A stretch of DNA of 64,000 bases, from positions 310,001 to 374,000 of the forward strand of contig CAOLHI010001442.1 of the NCBI GenBank assembly GCA_948474755.1, given 5' to 3'. The notes under the pieces are model-generated. The model made no database searches. It had not been told where the DNA came from and was given only the letters and a program-made list of their open reading frames with translations. The DNA is from Ctenosaura bakeri. Taxonomy: Eukaryota; Chordata; Lepidosauria; Squamata; Iguanidae. The position numbers and the translations under genes are program-made. Below are positions 24,146 through 35,301 of the stretch, one piece after another (position 1 is the first letter of the stretch; each line of letters opens with the position of its first letter).

Positions 24146-24257
24146 GTGTCTAGAATTCCTTCTTCAAAATGAAGCTAACCCATCCATCCAGGACAAAGAT
24201 GGATACAATACAGTGCACTATGCTGCTGCTTTCGGACACAGACAGTGTTTAGAACTG
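24146..24257 (+). CDS. ANKRD44: ANKRD44 exon 7: ankyrin repeat
   Basis: This exon encodes [20 protein letters not shown], then [17 protein letters not shown]: the outer helix and turn that resume the interrupted repeat, and the inner helix of the next (TVHYAAA in place of TPLHLAA). The first base finishes Leu and the exon ends in phase 0 at Leu before gtgagt. LLQN.ANPSI.DK matches ANKRD44. The intron that follows is the 20 kb one carrying the DIRS elements. Confidence 0.93.
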
Positions 24258-24473
24258 GTGAGTAGGCCATAATCACTGTTGAAATCCTCTTCTGGGCACA
24301 GTTTGTCAAGTTCTTGATGTTGCAGAAGCGTTTTGTCATTAGCAGTAACAGTTTTGTACTGCCTTTTCTTCGGAGCCACCAGATCATGAACAACAAATCA
24401 AACAACAGTAATAGCATAAAAGCATCATAAAAATTAAACCATATTTAAACATCGAGGGTGGAATCCTATATGT

Positions 24474-24777
24474 TAGGAATGGGCCAACCGAATCCTCGAA
24501 TCCTCAGCAAGGATTCGAGATTTGCGAATCCAAATCCTTGTGCAAAAATGGCAAGCCGAATCTTTCAGATCCACCAACGAAACAATCATGTTTTTTTAAA
24601 AAAAGTTCTGTTTATAAAAAGTTTTTAAAAGTTTTTTAAAAAATTAAAAAGTTGCTTTTTAAACTTTTTTTAAAAAAAGGATTCGAAAGATTCGAGATTC
24701 ATGAGATTTGTGGATTCCCAGAACCCTCCAGAGATTCAGATCCAGATTCGGAAAATTCTGGATTCGCCCCATCCCTG
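24474..24777. mobile_element. hAT-like non-autonomous element, short form
   Basis: It begins taggaatgggccaaccgaat and ends ggattcgccccatccctg; these ends are inverse repeats. The 8 bp flanks ctatatgt and ctatatat look like a hAT target duplication with one change. The interior is rich in 'gattcg' inverse words and poly-A/T. A longer relative is at 28589-29261. Confidence 0.7.
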
Positions 24778-26394
24778 CTATATATAGTTACCCAGGAGAC
24801 AGTCGTACCGAATTCTAAGGAGCTTACTTCTGAGTAGACTAGTGTACTACGGATTGCATTGTAAGCTAATATTAAAACCACTGTAAGCAAATTAAATGAC
24901 TATGCTGAAAATATGTTTTAGCTACCTTTTCTTAAATCAGTATGGTGGCAGCTAATCTTAATTCTAAATATTATTTTAGTATAGTTGCAATTGCTTATTG
25001 TTTTTTGAAATATGTTGACATTTAGCTTCTGTATCAACAACAGAGGTGGGGAGAAATAACCCAAGCATTTTCATTTTCATGTTGTAACCAGAATTAACAG
25101 AACAGCTCCACATTCAGGCGGCGTTCTTATAAATATATTTCAACGGAATCAGCATTCGTCAACATGGGATGTGCATTAATGATGTGATGGATGGAGATGC
25201 TTGGGGCATGGTCATCTATTAACGATCATGGATAATATCTGCTTCCATAATTTTACAGTGCCATTGCAAGAATAGTTGCCAAAATGATGCACTCTTATTC
25301 CCTTGAAGGTTCTTGACAACATTCATTTTTATAACCCTTCAAGGAAAGGTATTTAAAATAAAATTTTGTTCCATCAGAACAATAGTAGAACCACGACAAC
25401 CATGTTTTCCCAACATCCTTTGTCATATAATATCTGCACTCCAGCATCCACTCCAACACCTTCTGGATTAGTTGTTTAGCTGTAAAAATTGTTGAAGGTT
25501 TTCTTCAAGCACTGACATTAATGTATATGTTGAAGTCCTTCATAACAGTTCTTGAAGAGCCTAGTGCTCTATGTGAAGTAAATATTAAGCTTCATTAAGA
25601 AAGAATAAACTCCATGCCACATATTTTTGCAGAAACCAGCTGCTACCTTGCAGTACATCTTTCAGATTTGCTGTTCCTGGGAAGGAAGCAAGGATATTCA
25701 AAATGATTACACCTCTTGGCACATTTTCACAAGTTATAGTCACCCTTTGTTATCATGGCACTTCATTTTAAAAATAAATGTGTTGTCAAGATTTGTGTGC
25801 CAAACATCAACATGCTCTGGGAAGTAAATAAGGCAGTTGCAGCATCTTAAATAACATGTCACAAATTGAAAAGGAATGACACAGATGCTTGAATCCCATC
25901 CATCTTTACCTGTAGTTAACCATTCATAAAACATTTGAATAATAGCTTCATGTGTTTATTGATAAATGAGTGTCAGTGATTCCTATCTGCTTTTACTATA
26001 CTAAAAATACTTTTAAAAAAAACCAGCTTTAAAGATGCTGCCACATTCCTTTTTTTTCTCTCCCTCACTTCTTCCTTTGTCAAAATACCATCTGCCCTAG
26101 TTCATTCATTCCCCTCTGTGCTAATTCTTTTGAACCTTCATTAATCAAAAAAAGTAATGTAGATCATTTGATGGTGCTGCACTGTTATGATAAGGTTATT
26201 ATCACAGAACTGTATGGGCTTTTTGTAAGTAGCATTCAAAAGAAATAGCCTATTATAAGGGGATTAGTATGAAATGCAGACTGTTGCCAAATGATGTGTG
26301 GAAGACCCTTCAGCTGATAAAATAGCTTTATATGGGTTAAGAACAGGTTAAATAAATGAATCTGGTGCTTCCTAGTTGGTCATTAGAAGTAATG

Positions 26395-26512
26395 ATTCTC
26401 AGGAGGGCTGAAGGAACATTCCACAACCACTGGGATAGTCCCTCACACGAGTTGATCAAGGGAAGAAGCCAATATTCCAAATCCATTTAAACCATTGCCT
26501 GCTTCTTTCTCC
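26395..26512 (+). repeat. Left inverted terminal repeat, old DIRS
   Basis: The text from ggagggctgaaggaacattc through ccaaatccatttaaaccatt is the inverse of the sequence at 33358-33475 (aatgatttaaatggatttgg, then ctgatcaaggcagga-like words) with scattered mismatches. Confidence 0.85.
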
Positions 26513-26574
26513 CTTTCAGTTTTTTTTCTTCTCCTGCCTTGCCAGCTAGTTAGATTCATTCTCTCTATTACTCT

Positions 26575-27739
26575 GTGACACTAAAATTAAAATTAAACTA
26601 TCGCAATTGGGCATTAGGTTCAAGAAAATTAAGCATAGAATCGAAAGAGGAACTCTTGAGGAAAACCTTGGTTTCAGATTGGGATGGAGAAGTTCTCCAC
26701 ATTGAAGAAAAGAAAAAACTGCTAGATGAAGAACTTAATAGGAGAACTGCTCAATTAGCTACAAGTATGTAAGCTAGAGAGAAGGATATGATAAAAAAAA
26801 ATTGTTCAGCCAGTTAGGCATTGACTGGTGTACCTCTGAACATGCATCAGAGTCTATTCTGAAGAAATTTTTCTAACTTTTAGTGAGATCAATACAGAGG
26901 GAAGGTCTCCTCAGCAGTGCTCATATTCAAAAGCTATAGTGCTAGGACAAAAAATAATTACTTCAGAGAAGACTGAAAAAGTTAAGTTGCTAAATAATAA
27001 AATAGAAAATGAAAGAAACAGACTTGCCAGCATTGTCTTCCCAAAGGAAGAAAGGCAGACTGGATGATATAAGCTGAGCTGCACTTTCTGGTTGCCATAT
27101 TAACCAGAGGATTCTAAGCAGAAGAGAGGGACAGAAATTAAGAGTTCTCAGCCACTCAGAGAATATTGCATGTTCAATTGAGCAGTACAGGTGCACAGTT
27201 TGAGCAGCAATGAGAGTGCAGGTGAAACATCAGAGAATGCCAGAGGAAAAAATGTTCTCTTTAACTCAAGCTGTGTGGCTGAGACTCAGGAAAAGTTTTT
27301 GAGTTACCTGGCTATGATGGTCCCCCAGACTCAGCTTCAGGTACAGGACTGCAGTTTGGTTAATGCCTTGCGAATAGAGTTTAATGATGCAGATCAGCAA
27401 TAGCCTTGTAATACCTCTGCAATAAAAAGCTTAATTAAAGAATTAATTAATATGGAAATCGGAAAGAAAAGGATTCAAAATACCTTCAGTGGTTCAAATA
27501 TATCAACTGCAATGAATTTGTATAACATGATTAATGTAATGAAATTGATTTCTCAATCTAATTTAGCTATGGTGAACTTTAGAAATGATGCCAATGCATA
27601 CTTAATGAATTTAGAACATCTGTGGAGAGCAGGTGAAAAGTCTGACAGGCAGGAAATTCCTCAGGAGCAACAATTAATAGATCAGGTTCAGAAACCTAAT
27701 CATAAGTGTACAGAGAAACCAAGAAAATTCACAGGATAA
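26575..27739 (+). pseudogene. Decayed 5' coding region (gag) of the old DIRS
   Basis: Three broken + strand frames (26575-26772, 27191-27403, 27452-27739) lie between the left terminal repeat and the nested SPIN-type element. They are Lys/Glu/Gln-rich and without recognisable domains. Their position is that of gag in DIRS elements. The assignment rests on position alone. Confidence 0.45.
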
Positions 27740-27773
27740 TCAAAGCATGCCTCCCTTATAAGATAACTTAAAT

Positions 27774-28556
27774 CAGTGGTTCTCAACCTTCCTAATGCCG
27801 CGACCCTTTAATACAGTTCCTCGTGTTGTGATGACCCCCAACCATAAAATTATTTATTTATTATTTACAGTGCCTCCCCCCCACCGGTAAAGGCTGCCTC
27901 GCCGGCCAGGAATGAGGGGGCGGACAGGGAGGGAAAGAGCAGCCGCGCATCTCCCCTGGGAAAAAACTCCGAGAACCCCCCCGGGCTCTGCTTCTGCTTC
28001 GCTCTCATTTCCGCTGGGAGGGGCAGTGTAGTAAAAGTTTCCAGAGTGTCGACCCTGGCCAGGGGGGAGAAATCCCAGCGCCTTTGTCTTTTGCGCCAGG
28101 TGCAGCTCACTCCCCAGAAAAGCGCCGCCTTGCAGCCCCCTGGCCCTTCTGCAGCGCCCCCCTCCATGGCAAGTGGGGCAGGGGCCGTGGCGAGGAGGGG
28201 CCTGCCCCCCCGTGCTGCCACTGCCCCCCAAGCTGGCCCATCAGACGGGAGGTTCTCCCGGTAGCGGAGAAGGGGAGCGATTTCAGTCCCTTCTGAACAG
28301 GGGGCAGGAGGACGCGAGCACGTGGCTCACACTTGCGCACCACCACTCCTGCTGTGGTGATGCTGTGGCCACACGTGCTCCCGCCAAAGGGGGAGGAGGA
28401 TGCGAGCGCATGGCTCGTGCTTGCACACCACCACTGAGGAGGGAATGGAGCCTAAGACCATCGGAAATACATATTTTCCGATGGTCTTAGGTGACCCCTG
28501 TGAAAGGGTCGTTCGACCCCCCAAAGGGGTCGCGACCCACAGGTTGAGAACCACTG
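27774..28556. mobile_element. SPIN-type hAT element with GC-rich interior (copy 1)
   Basis: The ends cagtggttctcaaccttcct and aggttgagaaccactg are inverse repeats, and the subterminal text (cctttaatacagttcctcgt, ccgatggtcttaggtgaccc, cccaaaggggtcgcgaccca) is that of SPIN, a hAT family known from squamates, mammals and frogs. The flanks acttaaat and ccttaaat are an 8 bp target duplication with one change. Between the SPIN ends lies ~600 bp of GC- and CpG-rich DNA that is not part of the usual SPIN miniature form. A ~75 bp part of it (the gcaccaccactc region, 28318-28440) is duplicated in this copy. Confidence 0.9.
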
Positions 28557-28588
28557 CCTTAAATGCAAGAAACAATTTAGACAAAGAA

Positions 28589-29261
28589 TAGGGATGGGCC
28601 AACCAAATTCTTGGCAAGGATTAGAGATTCACGAATCTGAATCTCCACGTCAAAATAGACAAACTGAATCTTTCAAATCTACCAAACTTTTTTTAAAAAA
28701 ATTGGTGCCTCCGCGGCCTGCCAAAGCCTGATTGGCCGGCAGGCCCCTGGGCTTGCAAAAACTGTGGTATAAAGCCCTATATGTGCACTGGAGGCTTCCT
28801 GTGGCTGGGGCTGCTGCCTGTGCCCACTGGGGCTGCCTGTGCCCACTTGTGCTGTCTGTCCCCACTGCTGCCTCCCTCTGCAAGGTAATAATTAATCTCT
28901 GTTCTTTTGACTTGAGACTGGAGGGTAGGGATTGGGAATTATTAAGACTGGACTAGAGACTTGACCAGAAAGTCCCTTGCAGGACTTGAGACTGGACTTG
29001 AGGGTCGAGAATTGAGACTGGACTAGAAGTTGCTATTGTTGGTTTTTTTGAGGTTCTTCCTTGTTGCAGAACTTGAGACTTGTCAAATTCTGCTTCAAAA
29101 ACACTTTTCAGTAACTGTCTTCTTTCCCTTGCTTTTTAAACCGTTTTTTAAAAAAAGGATTCAAAAGATTCGAGATTTGTGAGATTTGTGGATTCCCAGA
29201 ACCTTCCAGGGATTTGGGCCCGGATTTGGATTTGGAAAATTCTGGATTGGTCTCATCCTTA
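28589..29261. mobile_element. hAT-like non-autonomous element, long form
   Basis: It begins tagggatgggccaaccaaat and ends ttggtctcatcctta; flanking acaaagaa and acaaagat form an 8 bp duplication with one change. The outer parts match the element at 24474-24777, while ~370 bp in the middle (about 28700-29100), rich in 'ggctgcctgtgcccac' words and 'gagactggactagag' repeats, is extra. It sits only 33 bp from the SPIN-type element. Confidence 0.75.
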
Positions 29262-29905
29262 ACAAAGATAATATCATGTCAGATTTAGAGTCAAAGGGGA
29301 AGATTTGAGCATGCAGGAGGTAGAGTCAAGAGACACAGAGAGAGATTTGGATTTGGATGATGTAGGATTCTCAGCTGAGGATTCTTCACTGATCAAAACA
29401 AGAATAAGTTATTTGATCCTGACAACTTCAAAGGATTGCTTAAAACAGTTTTACTCATTTTAGGTTTGAAAGATCCAGAGCAAGGTGAAAATTCAAAAAT
29501 GGAAAAGGAAAGGAAAGTGGCATCAGTACTACAAAAAATAAAGTCAAAAATTTCAGAAATGTTTGCAGAGTGAATTGAGACAAAATGGAAGACAGCTCTT
29601 AATTCCAAGAGACACCTAGGATATGGTAAAAAATTACATACATTTGAGAAAAAAGCAGTGGATCAGTTGACTATCCCATTGGTTGATGGTCCCATATCAG
29701 CTTTAATTTTTAATGTTGTCATTCTTTGGGAAGATAATACATTCTTGAAAGATGTAGATGAGAAAAAAAAAATGATTTGGCTCCAAGAAGGTTTCATGGG
29801 GCTTCAGCCCTATCCATTAGAGCATCAGTAACAATTTCCATGTTTGCCAGGACTGCCATTCTGTGGGTTCAAGAAATCGTGGGTTCAGAAGATGTAAATG
29901 CTTGA

Positions 29906-30211
29906 ATGATTCAAAGAGCATTACATAAGTTAGAGAAAGCACTTCAGTATGTTTCTGATGAGGGACACAATGCTGCAGCATTTGCTGTGCATCCTGTTAT
30001 GGGAGCTACACTTGGTAGAAGATCCCTGTGGCTGACACATTGGAAGGCTAACCAAAAGTCAAGAGCCAGTTTGGTAAACACTCACTTCAAGTTATTTGAG
30101 GAGAAAGCTTTAGAGAAAGTTTTGGTGGAAGGAAAAGTTAAGAAACAAGCTCTACCTACAATTCAGAATAGGGGCATAGAAAGGAGGTACTTTAGAGGAG
30201 AAAGTAGGTAG
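29906..30211 (+). pseudogene. Gag C-terminal remnant of the old DIRS
   Basis: The frame contains HPVMGATLGRRSLWLTHW and, further on, FEEKALEKVL. These align with the C-terminal gag part of the young element (RVMAGSVGLRRHAWL, then FNSSTDEALDNLV). Spacing between the two blocks is conserved. Frame ends and flanking stops show that it is no longer translated as part of a full gag. Confidence 0.7.
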
Positions 30212-30425
30212 AAGAGTTTCTTAAAAACAAAGAGACCTCAGAAATTTCAACAAAAATGGAATAAGGAAAGGCTTCAATTTAGACAACAGGGTCATCAACT
30301 TCACTTTGGTCATTTGTGGAAAACCATAAGAACAAACAAAGAACAGTAGTTCAACAAGGGTATGAAATCATTTTCACAAAGCGAAGGGAAAATGCCTTCC
30401 ATCACCGGTTTCAAAAAACAAAATC

Positions 30426-31390
30426 ATGAGGGAGATAGCACAAACAGAAATACAACATTTAATTCAGATTGGGACAATAGAAAAATTTCCATCTTGTAAG
30501 AAAGTCAAAGGCGTTTACCGTTTTCTTTATGGTCTCAAAATACATGGGGGGGACTGGCCTTTCTTGGACTTCAAGTACCTCAATGGATATGTGCAATATC
30601 AAAAATTCAAGATGGAGACTTACAAAACATTCTAGAGAATTTGGCCCTAAATGATTTCTTATTCTTGATAGGCTTGAGAGAAAGAAGCATATTTGCATGT
30701 CGCTGTGCATTACAACTCCATAAAATACTTGCAATTAAGTTACACAGCAGTCATTACTAGTTCAAGGCTCTTCCATTTGGCCTGGTGTCTACACCCAGGC
30801 TTTTCACCAAAGTACTAATTCCATTGATAGCTTTTTTAGGGAGCAGGAAGTGCAGTTATTCCCAAATCTGGATGCTATTTTGCTGAACACTGGTTGCAGA
30901 TAGAAGGCAAACAAGACCTCAGTTTCACATTACATTTACCGAGTTATGGATTTCTAATAAATTTCAAGAAAAGTTGGTTGACGGCTACAAGAATACTAAC
31001 TCATTGAGTGCAGAAATAAATACACAAAGTGGCCATGTCTTCCCTTCCAAGAAATGAAATAAAATTTATTGGACAAAGTAATGCAGTTGAGAAAGATGAA
31101 GTCAGTAGAACTAATGGATATAGCAAGGGTGCTAGGGATTTTAGTTTCAATGATTCAGTTCGTGTCATGGACAAGGTTTCACAAAAGGACATTTTAAGTT
31201 TTCATGAGACCATTACAGTGTCAAATAATAAGGAAAAGGCATATCATTCTGGCTATACCAATGAAAATAAGGAGTTATTTCCTTTGGTGGGTCAGACCAG
31301 ACAGTTATAACAGGGGAATTGTATTTTTCCCCACAAAAAAGGTAATATCAACAACAGATGCAAGTCTTTATCGATGGGTGCCTATTGTCA
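30426..31390 (+). pseudogene. Reverse transcriptase / RNase H remnant of the old DIRS
   Basis: The first frame (EIQHLIQIGTIEKFPSCKK, later GDWPFLDFKYLNGYVQYQKF and KMET) aligns with the fingers region of the young RT (EIQSLLQKGAIERLP, LDLRGVNYYIRPKRFKM). About 840 bp further on, TTDASLYRW marks the first catalytic Asp of RNase H (TTDASLYGW in the young copy). The YxDD palm box is not in an open frame. Several stops separate the blocks. Confidence 0.8.
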
Positions 31391-31739
31391 TGGTCAGGTA
31401 AACCAAGGAGAATAGACAGAGTAAGAGAAGAAACTAAGTATAAATTTATTAGGGATGAGAGCAGTCAGGTTAGTGACGTTAAAGTTTGCAAGCAAAATAA
31501 AAAACAATGTTCAGATGCACATGGACAACATTACTGTGAAATCATATCTGTGCAACCAAGAGGGTATGTGATCTTCTAAAGTAATCCACCAAAACTCTGG
31601 CTTGGGCTGAGAAATGGCTGCACTCTCTAATAGCAGTATATCTCAAGGGAACTTGAGAATTTGACGGTGGACTACTTAATCAGGAAAAAAAAATCAACCA
31701 GGAGAATGGAGTTTGAACCAGGAAATATTCAACAACTTA

Positions 31740-32010
31740 CAGAACAACTATGAAAAATTTGTGATGGACGTCTTTGCATCTAGTTAGAATTTCAAAATGA
31801 AAAGGTATTTTTCAGTTGATGGAAGTGCAAATGCAGAAAGGTGTGGTGCATTAACAGTGGAATGGCCAAAGGGAGTACTTCTCTCCACTTCCAGTGTTAC
31901 AGAGACTTCTCAATACAATGAGAATGGAGAAAGCAAAAGTGATCTTAATTGCTCCACAATGGCTACACAAACCTTGGTATTATCTGTTAATAATTATGTA
32001 GTGGAATATC
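31740..32010 (+). pseudogene. Methyltransferase-like domain remnant of the old DIRS
   Basis: Two short blocks survive: MDVFASS, followed by a stop (the young element has IDLFATREN), and KVILIAPQWLHKPW (young: AILVAPYWPRQHW). They lie in the right order between the RNase H and recombinase remnants. The catalytic proline box between them cannot be recognised. Confidence 0.6.
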
Positions 32011-32154
32011 CATATTGTATACTCCGGAGACCAGAGATCTGTTAACTCGGAATCCAGTTTATCACCCCAGCCTAGAGAGGTTAAGTCTAATTGTATGAAG
32101 GCTGAGTGGGAAACTTTAAGGCAAGCCAGTAATGAACACTATTTTAGTGTCTAG

Positions 32155-33115
32155 ATGTCAGTCAGCTCAGAGGATATAAGAAATCAATTGGGGGACATTC
32201 CAGAAGTTTGTAAGCAGAATTCAGTGTTAATGGAAGAAGTTCAGACAACTGATGCCTTGTGTTTTCTTCTGAGTGGAACAGATAAAGGTCTAATCTCTAA
32301 TATTTTAAAGAGGCAAGTTGCTGCTCTGTTGTCTGTGCTGGTAGCAAATGGGAAGCCTTTATCTACCCATCATGATGTCAAGCCATTTTTGAGAGAAGCA
32401 ACTTTGCAAGCTCAAGCAACTGTTTATAGATTCCCTACATGGGATTTGAATTTGGTACTGAATACGTTGACAAAAATTCCTTTTGAGCCACTATGTGGGG
32501 CATCCCTGAGGTTAATGATCTTCAACATGTCATTTTTTTGTAGCAATTACATCAGAAGAAAGATCATTGGAAATTACGTCTCTGTCAGTAAACCCTAACT
32601 TGTGCAGGTTTGAAAGAGACAAATTATCTTTGACAATTGATGTGTCATTTCTTTTGAAGTGTATGTTGCACACAAGTATGATTCAGCCATTACAGCTACT
32701 GACATTTTGCCTGAATCCAAAACATCCTCTAGAGAGACAGGGGCATTCACTGGATGTTAGGAAGGCAGTAAAGGTTTGTATAGAAAGGACAAAAACAATA
32801 AGACATGCAGAAGCCTAGTTTGTTTCCATCCTGGAACCTTAGGAGTCAAGGCAACTAAACTGATGACTTCCAAATGGCTGAAAAGCTGTGTTTACCTGTT
32901 TCTGAGACAACAGCATGTGTGGGCCCATTCAACAAAGTCAGTGGCAACAACAACAACAGCATTCTGAGTAACATCTTCATTGTATGAAATGTGTAAAGCA
33001 GCAAGATGGAAAGAACCATCTACATTTATCAGACATTATAAGGTGGACAAATTTAAACTCAGGGCAGAGGTGGCCTTTGGGCAAACTGATCTACAAGTCA
33101 TTAAGGAAATAGGTA
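32155..33115 (+). pseudogene. Tyrosine recombinase remnant of the old DIRS
   Basis: Blocks over three frames align with the young recombinase: LNLVLNTLTKIPFEPL, then AITSEERSLEITSL (holding the box I Arg in ARRAGEI-type context), HSLDVRKAVKV, WAHSTKSVATTTT and FIRHYKVD. The catalytic Tyr and His survive, but the H-x-x-R arginine is Lys and at least two frameshifts and one stop break the frame. It is not functional. Confidence 0.85.
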
Positions 33116-33150
33116 GCCATTCCCATCTGTACTAGATTTGGTTTGGGTAT

Positions 33151-33248
33151 ATCCCAATGGTTGTGGAAGATTCCTTCAGCCTTCATGAGAATGAGGGGTT
33201 GATACCTACTATGAATGATCATTCTAAGAAGACTGAAAGAGCAATCCC
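33151..33248 (+). repeat. Internal complementary region, old DIRS
   Basis: The first ~42 bp (atcccaatggttgtggaaga, ttccttcagcc) are the inverse of the left end at 26395-26440. The next ~55 bp (gaggggttgatacctactat, gaatgatcattctaagaa) are the inverse of the right end at about 33449-33503. The two halves abut, as at the joint of a circularised element. Confidence 0.8.
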
Positions 33249-33255
33249 TCACCAT

Positions 33256-33287
33256 TGTGCGTGCGCGCGCACACACACACACACACT
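33256..33287. repeat. (GC)n(AC)n microsatellite
   Basis: gtgcgtgcgcgcgcacacac and further CA units, between the internal complementary region and the right repeat of the old DIRS. Confidence 0.9.
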
Positions 33288-33354
33288 TTACTCTGCCTCT
33301 TTATGTGAAAAACTCTTAATGATGAAAGCATAAGACTATTTAACAAAATTGAAG

Positions 33355-33504
33355 AGGGGGGGAAGCAGGCAATGATTTAAATGGATTTGGAATTTTGGTC
33401 TCCTGCCTTGATCAGCTGGTGCGAGGGAATATCCCAGTTGTTACGGATTGTTCCCCCAGCTTTCCTAGAATGATCATTTATGGTAGATATCAACTTCTCA
33501 TTCT
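33355..33504 (+). repeat. Right inverted terminal repeat, old DIRS
   Basis: The inner part (gcaggcaatgatttaaatgg, then ccttgatcagctggtgcgag) inverts the left repeat, and the outer ~55 bp (tagaatgatcatttatggta) are unique to the right end and copied in inverse in the internal complementary region. Confidence 0.8.
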
Positions 33505-34339
33505 ACTTTTCCTCCTCCATCCACTTCTGAATTTCTTGTAATCTTTCAGGGAATACAACCTCTACATTTTTGACAATGAAAGAAAGCAAGTGCAAATATA
33601 GTCAATTGGCTTTGGGAGAGTGTAATGAAAGAACCTAATCTTAATGAAGTTTCTTTTAAGAAGTCTTTGTCACTATTAAATGTTCAGAGAAAGTGACTTT
33701 GAAATGCAGAGCCTAGGTTGTAAAAATAAATATAAAAAGAAAGTACCAAATGGAAATGAATGTGTTTGTCTAGTTCTGATGTATACCTGCTTTTTACCTG
33801 TGATTCAGTCCATACCTTAATTTGTGCATTTAAAGAAACCTCTTAAGAAATACCTATTTAAATGCACAATTTGATAAATTTAAGCTACAAACACCTGTAA
33901 TGCCGTGAACAGAGATGTGCAAAATCTTTTGACATGTAGTTCCAGTCTACATGCCAGCATGCGAGTCAGGGCATTTCATTTCAGAATTTGGCAAGGTCAA
34001 ATTTCTCTGGTATCCTTAACAACAACTGTGCAAAATGGCTTTATTGATGTTAACTGTTAATCTGAAATAGTAAAAATGGAAAGTCAATTATCAGCAAAGG
34101 GGTAACTTCCGAAGACTATTTTCCACTTCTGGATCTCACTGGAAAACTTATTTAGAGAAATCTTCCAATTCCAGCTTTGCTCATTTTCCTTAGTATTTCA
34201 AGTCACATGCAATTGCTAATTCCAACAGAATAGCAGACTCGTTGAATCAATTGCTGAATGATAAAATCAACATTTGTGTAAATCCCACTAGTTCAATGGG
34301 TTAACTTTTGCTGAGACTAACAATTGAATTTCAGAAATT

Positions 34340-34870
34340 AAGCCGTGCCATGCTGGATCAAATCAAGACCCTATATCGTCCAGTATTCTGTTCACACAGT
34401 GGCCAACCCATTGCCAATGGGAGGCCTGCTAGCAAGAGATCTGTTGCATGCTTTGTCTTCCATTCCTCAGCAATTGATATATAGAGAAAAGCTGCCTTTG
34501 ATAGTGGCCATGATACATAGCCATCTGTCTAGTAGTTCTCCGTTAATATATCTAATTCCCTTTTAAAGCCAGCCAGGTTGGCACTCATTACTGTATCTTG
34601 TGGAATTCTGCCATTTAATAGTGCCATGTAGAGAAGTATATCCTTTTATTTGTCCTGAATCTCCCTTAATTTACTTTCAGGACATGACCCTACTTTCTAA
34701 TATTATGGAAGAAGAAGAATACTTTCTCCCTATCTAATTCCTCTGCATCATGCATAATTTTATACACCTCTATCATGTCTTCTGTTACCATTTTTCTAAA
34801 CCAAAGAAACCCAAATGCTGTAACCTTTCCTCTGGTTTCTTGATCATTTTGTTCTCCTTTCCTGCACCTG
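34340..34870 (-). mobile_element. CR1-type LINE 3' fragment
   Basis: On + it reads ccatgctggatcaaatcaag, cagtattctgttcacacagt, ttaaagccagccaggttggc, gcataattttatacacctct. This is the familiar inverse of a sauropsid CR1/L3 terminal region. There is no intact frame. Confidence 0.75.
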
Positions 34871-34887
34871 ATTTAGGGTCAGTTTAA

Positions 34888-34904
34888 AACACACACACAC
34901 ACAC
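34888..34904. repeat. (AC)n microsatellite
   Basis: About eight AC units just before the Tigger-like MITE. Confidence 0.85.
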
Positions 34905-35301
34905 CGCACACATATGTTACATCTGCAATGTAACAGACATGCCATGAGTAGTGTAGCCTTATAATGCAGTCAGCCTTCCACATTTGCGGGTTTCACTTTT
35001 GCGGATTTGATTGTTCATGGATTATTTGCTGTCAGCTCTGCCGCTGGCCTGTGCCATTTTTAATAGGGACTGCAAGCCTCAAGAGACTGAGAAACTGCAA
35101 ACGAGTCTTGTAAGTCCCTATTAAAAATGGTGTGGGGCAGCAGTGGAGGTTGTAGTAAGCCCCACCAGCCTCCTACTTCTGCCTTGTGAAGGAACCTTGA
35201 TGCCTCAAAGGAATTCACGGTGGGTTGAATATGGTGATCATACTTTTTTTGTGTGTTAAACATGGTTTGGGAGGGCCTAGAGTTATTCATGGTTCTTCTT
35301 C

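Larger units (their letters stand above)
26395..33504 (+). mobile_element. Old DIRS-like retrotransposon of a second lineage
   Basis: A complete but decayed element of ~7.1 kb including two later insertions (27774-28556 and 28589-29261). It has inverted terminal repeats at both ends, an internal complementary region just before the right repeat, and remnants in the order gag, RT, RNase H, methyltransferase-like, tyrosine recombinase, all on +. Its terminal sequences share no obvious similarity with those of the element at 35293-41376, and its proteins are only distantly alike (for example LTKIPFEPL versus LTKPPFEPM). It is therefore a separate lineage. It is riddled with stops and frameshifts and poor in CpG. 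Confidence 0.85.
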
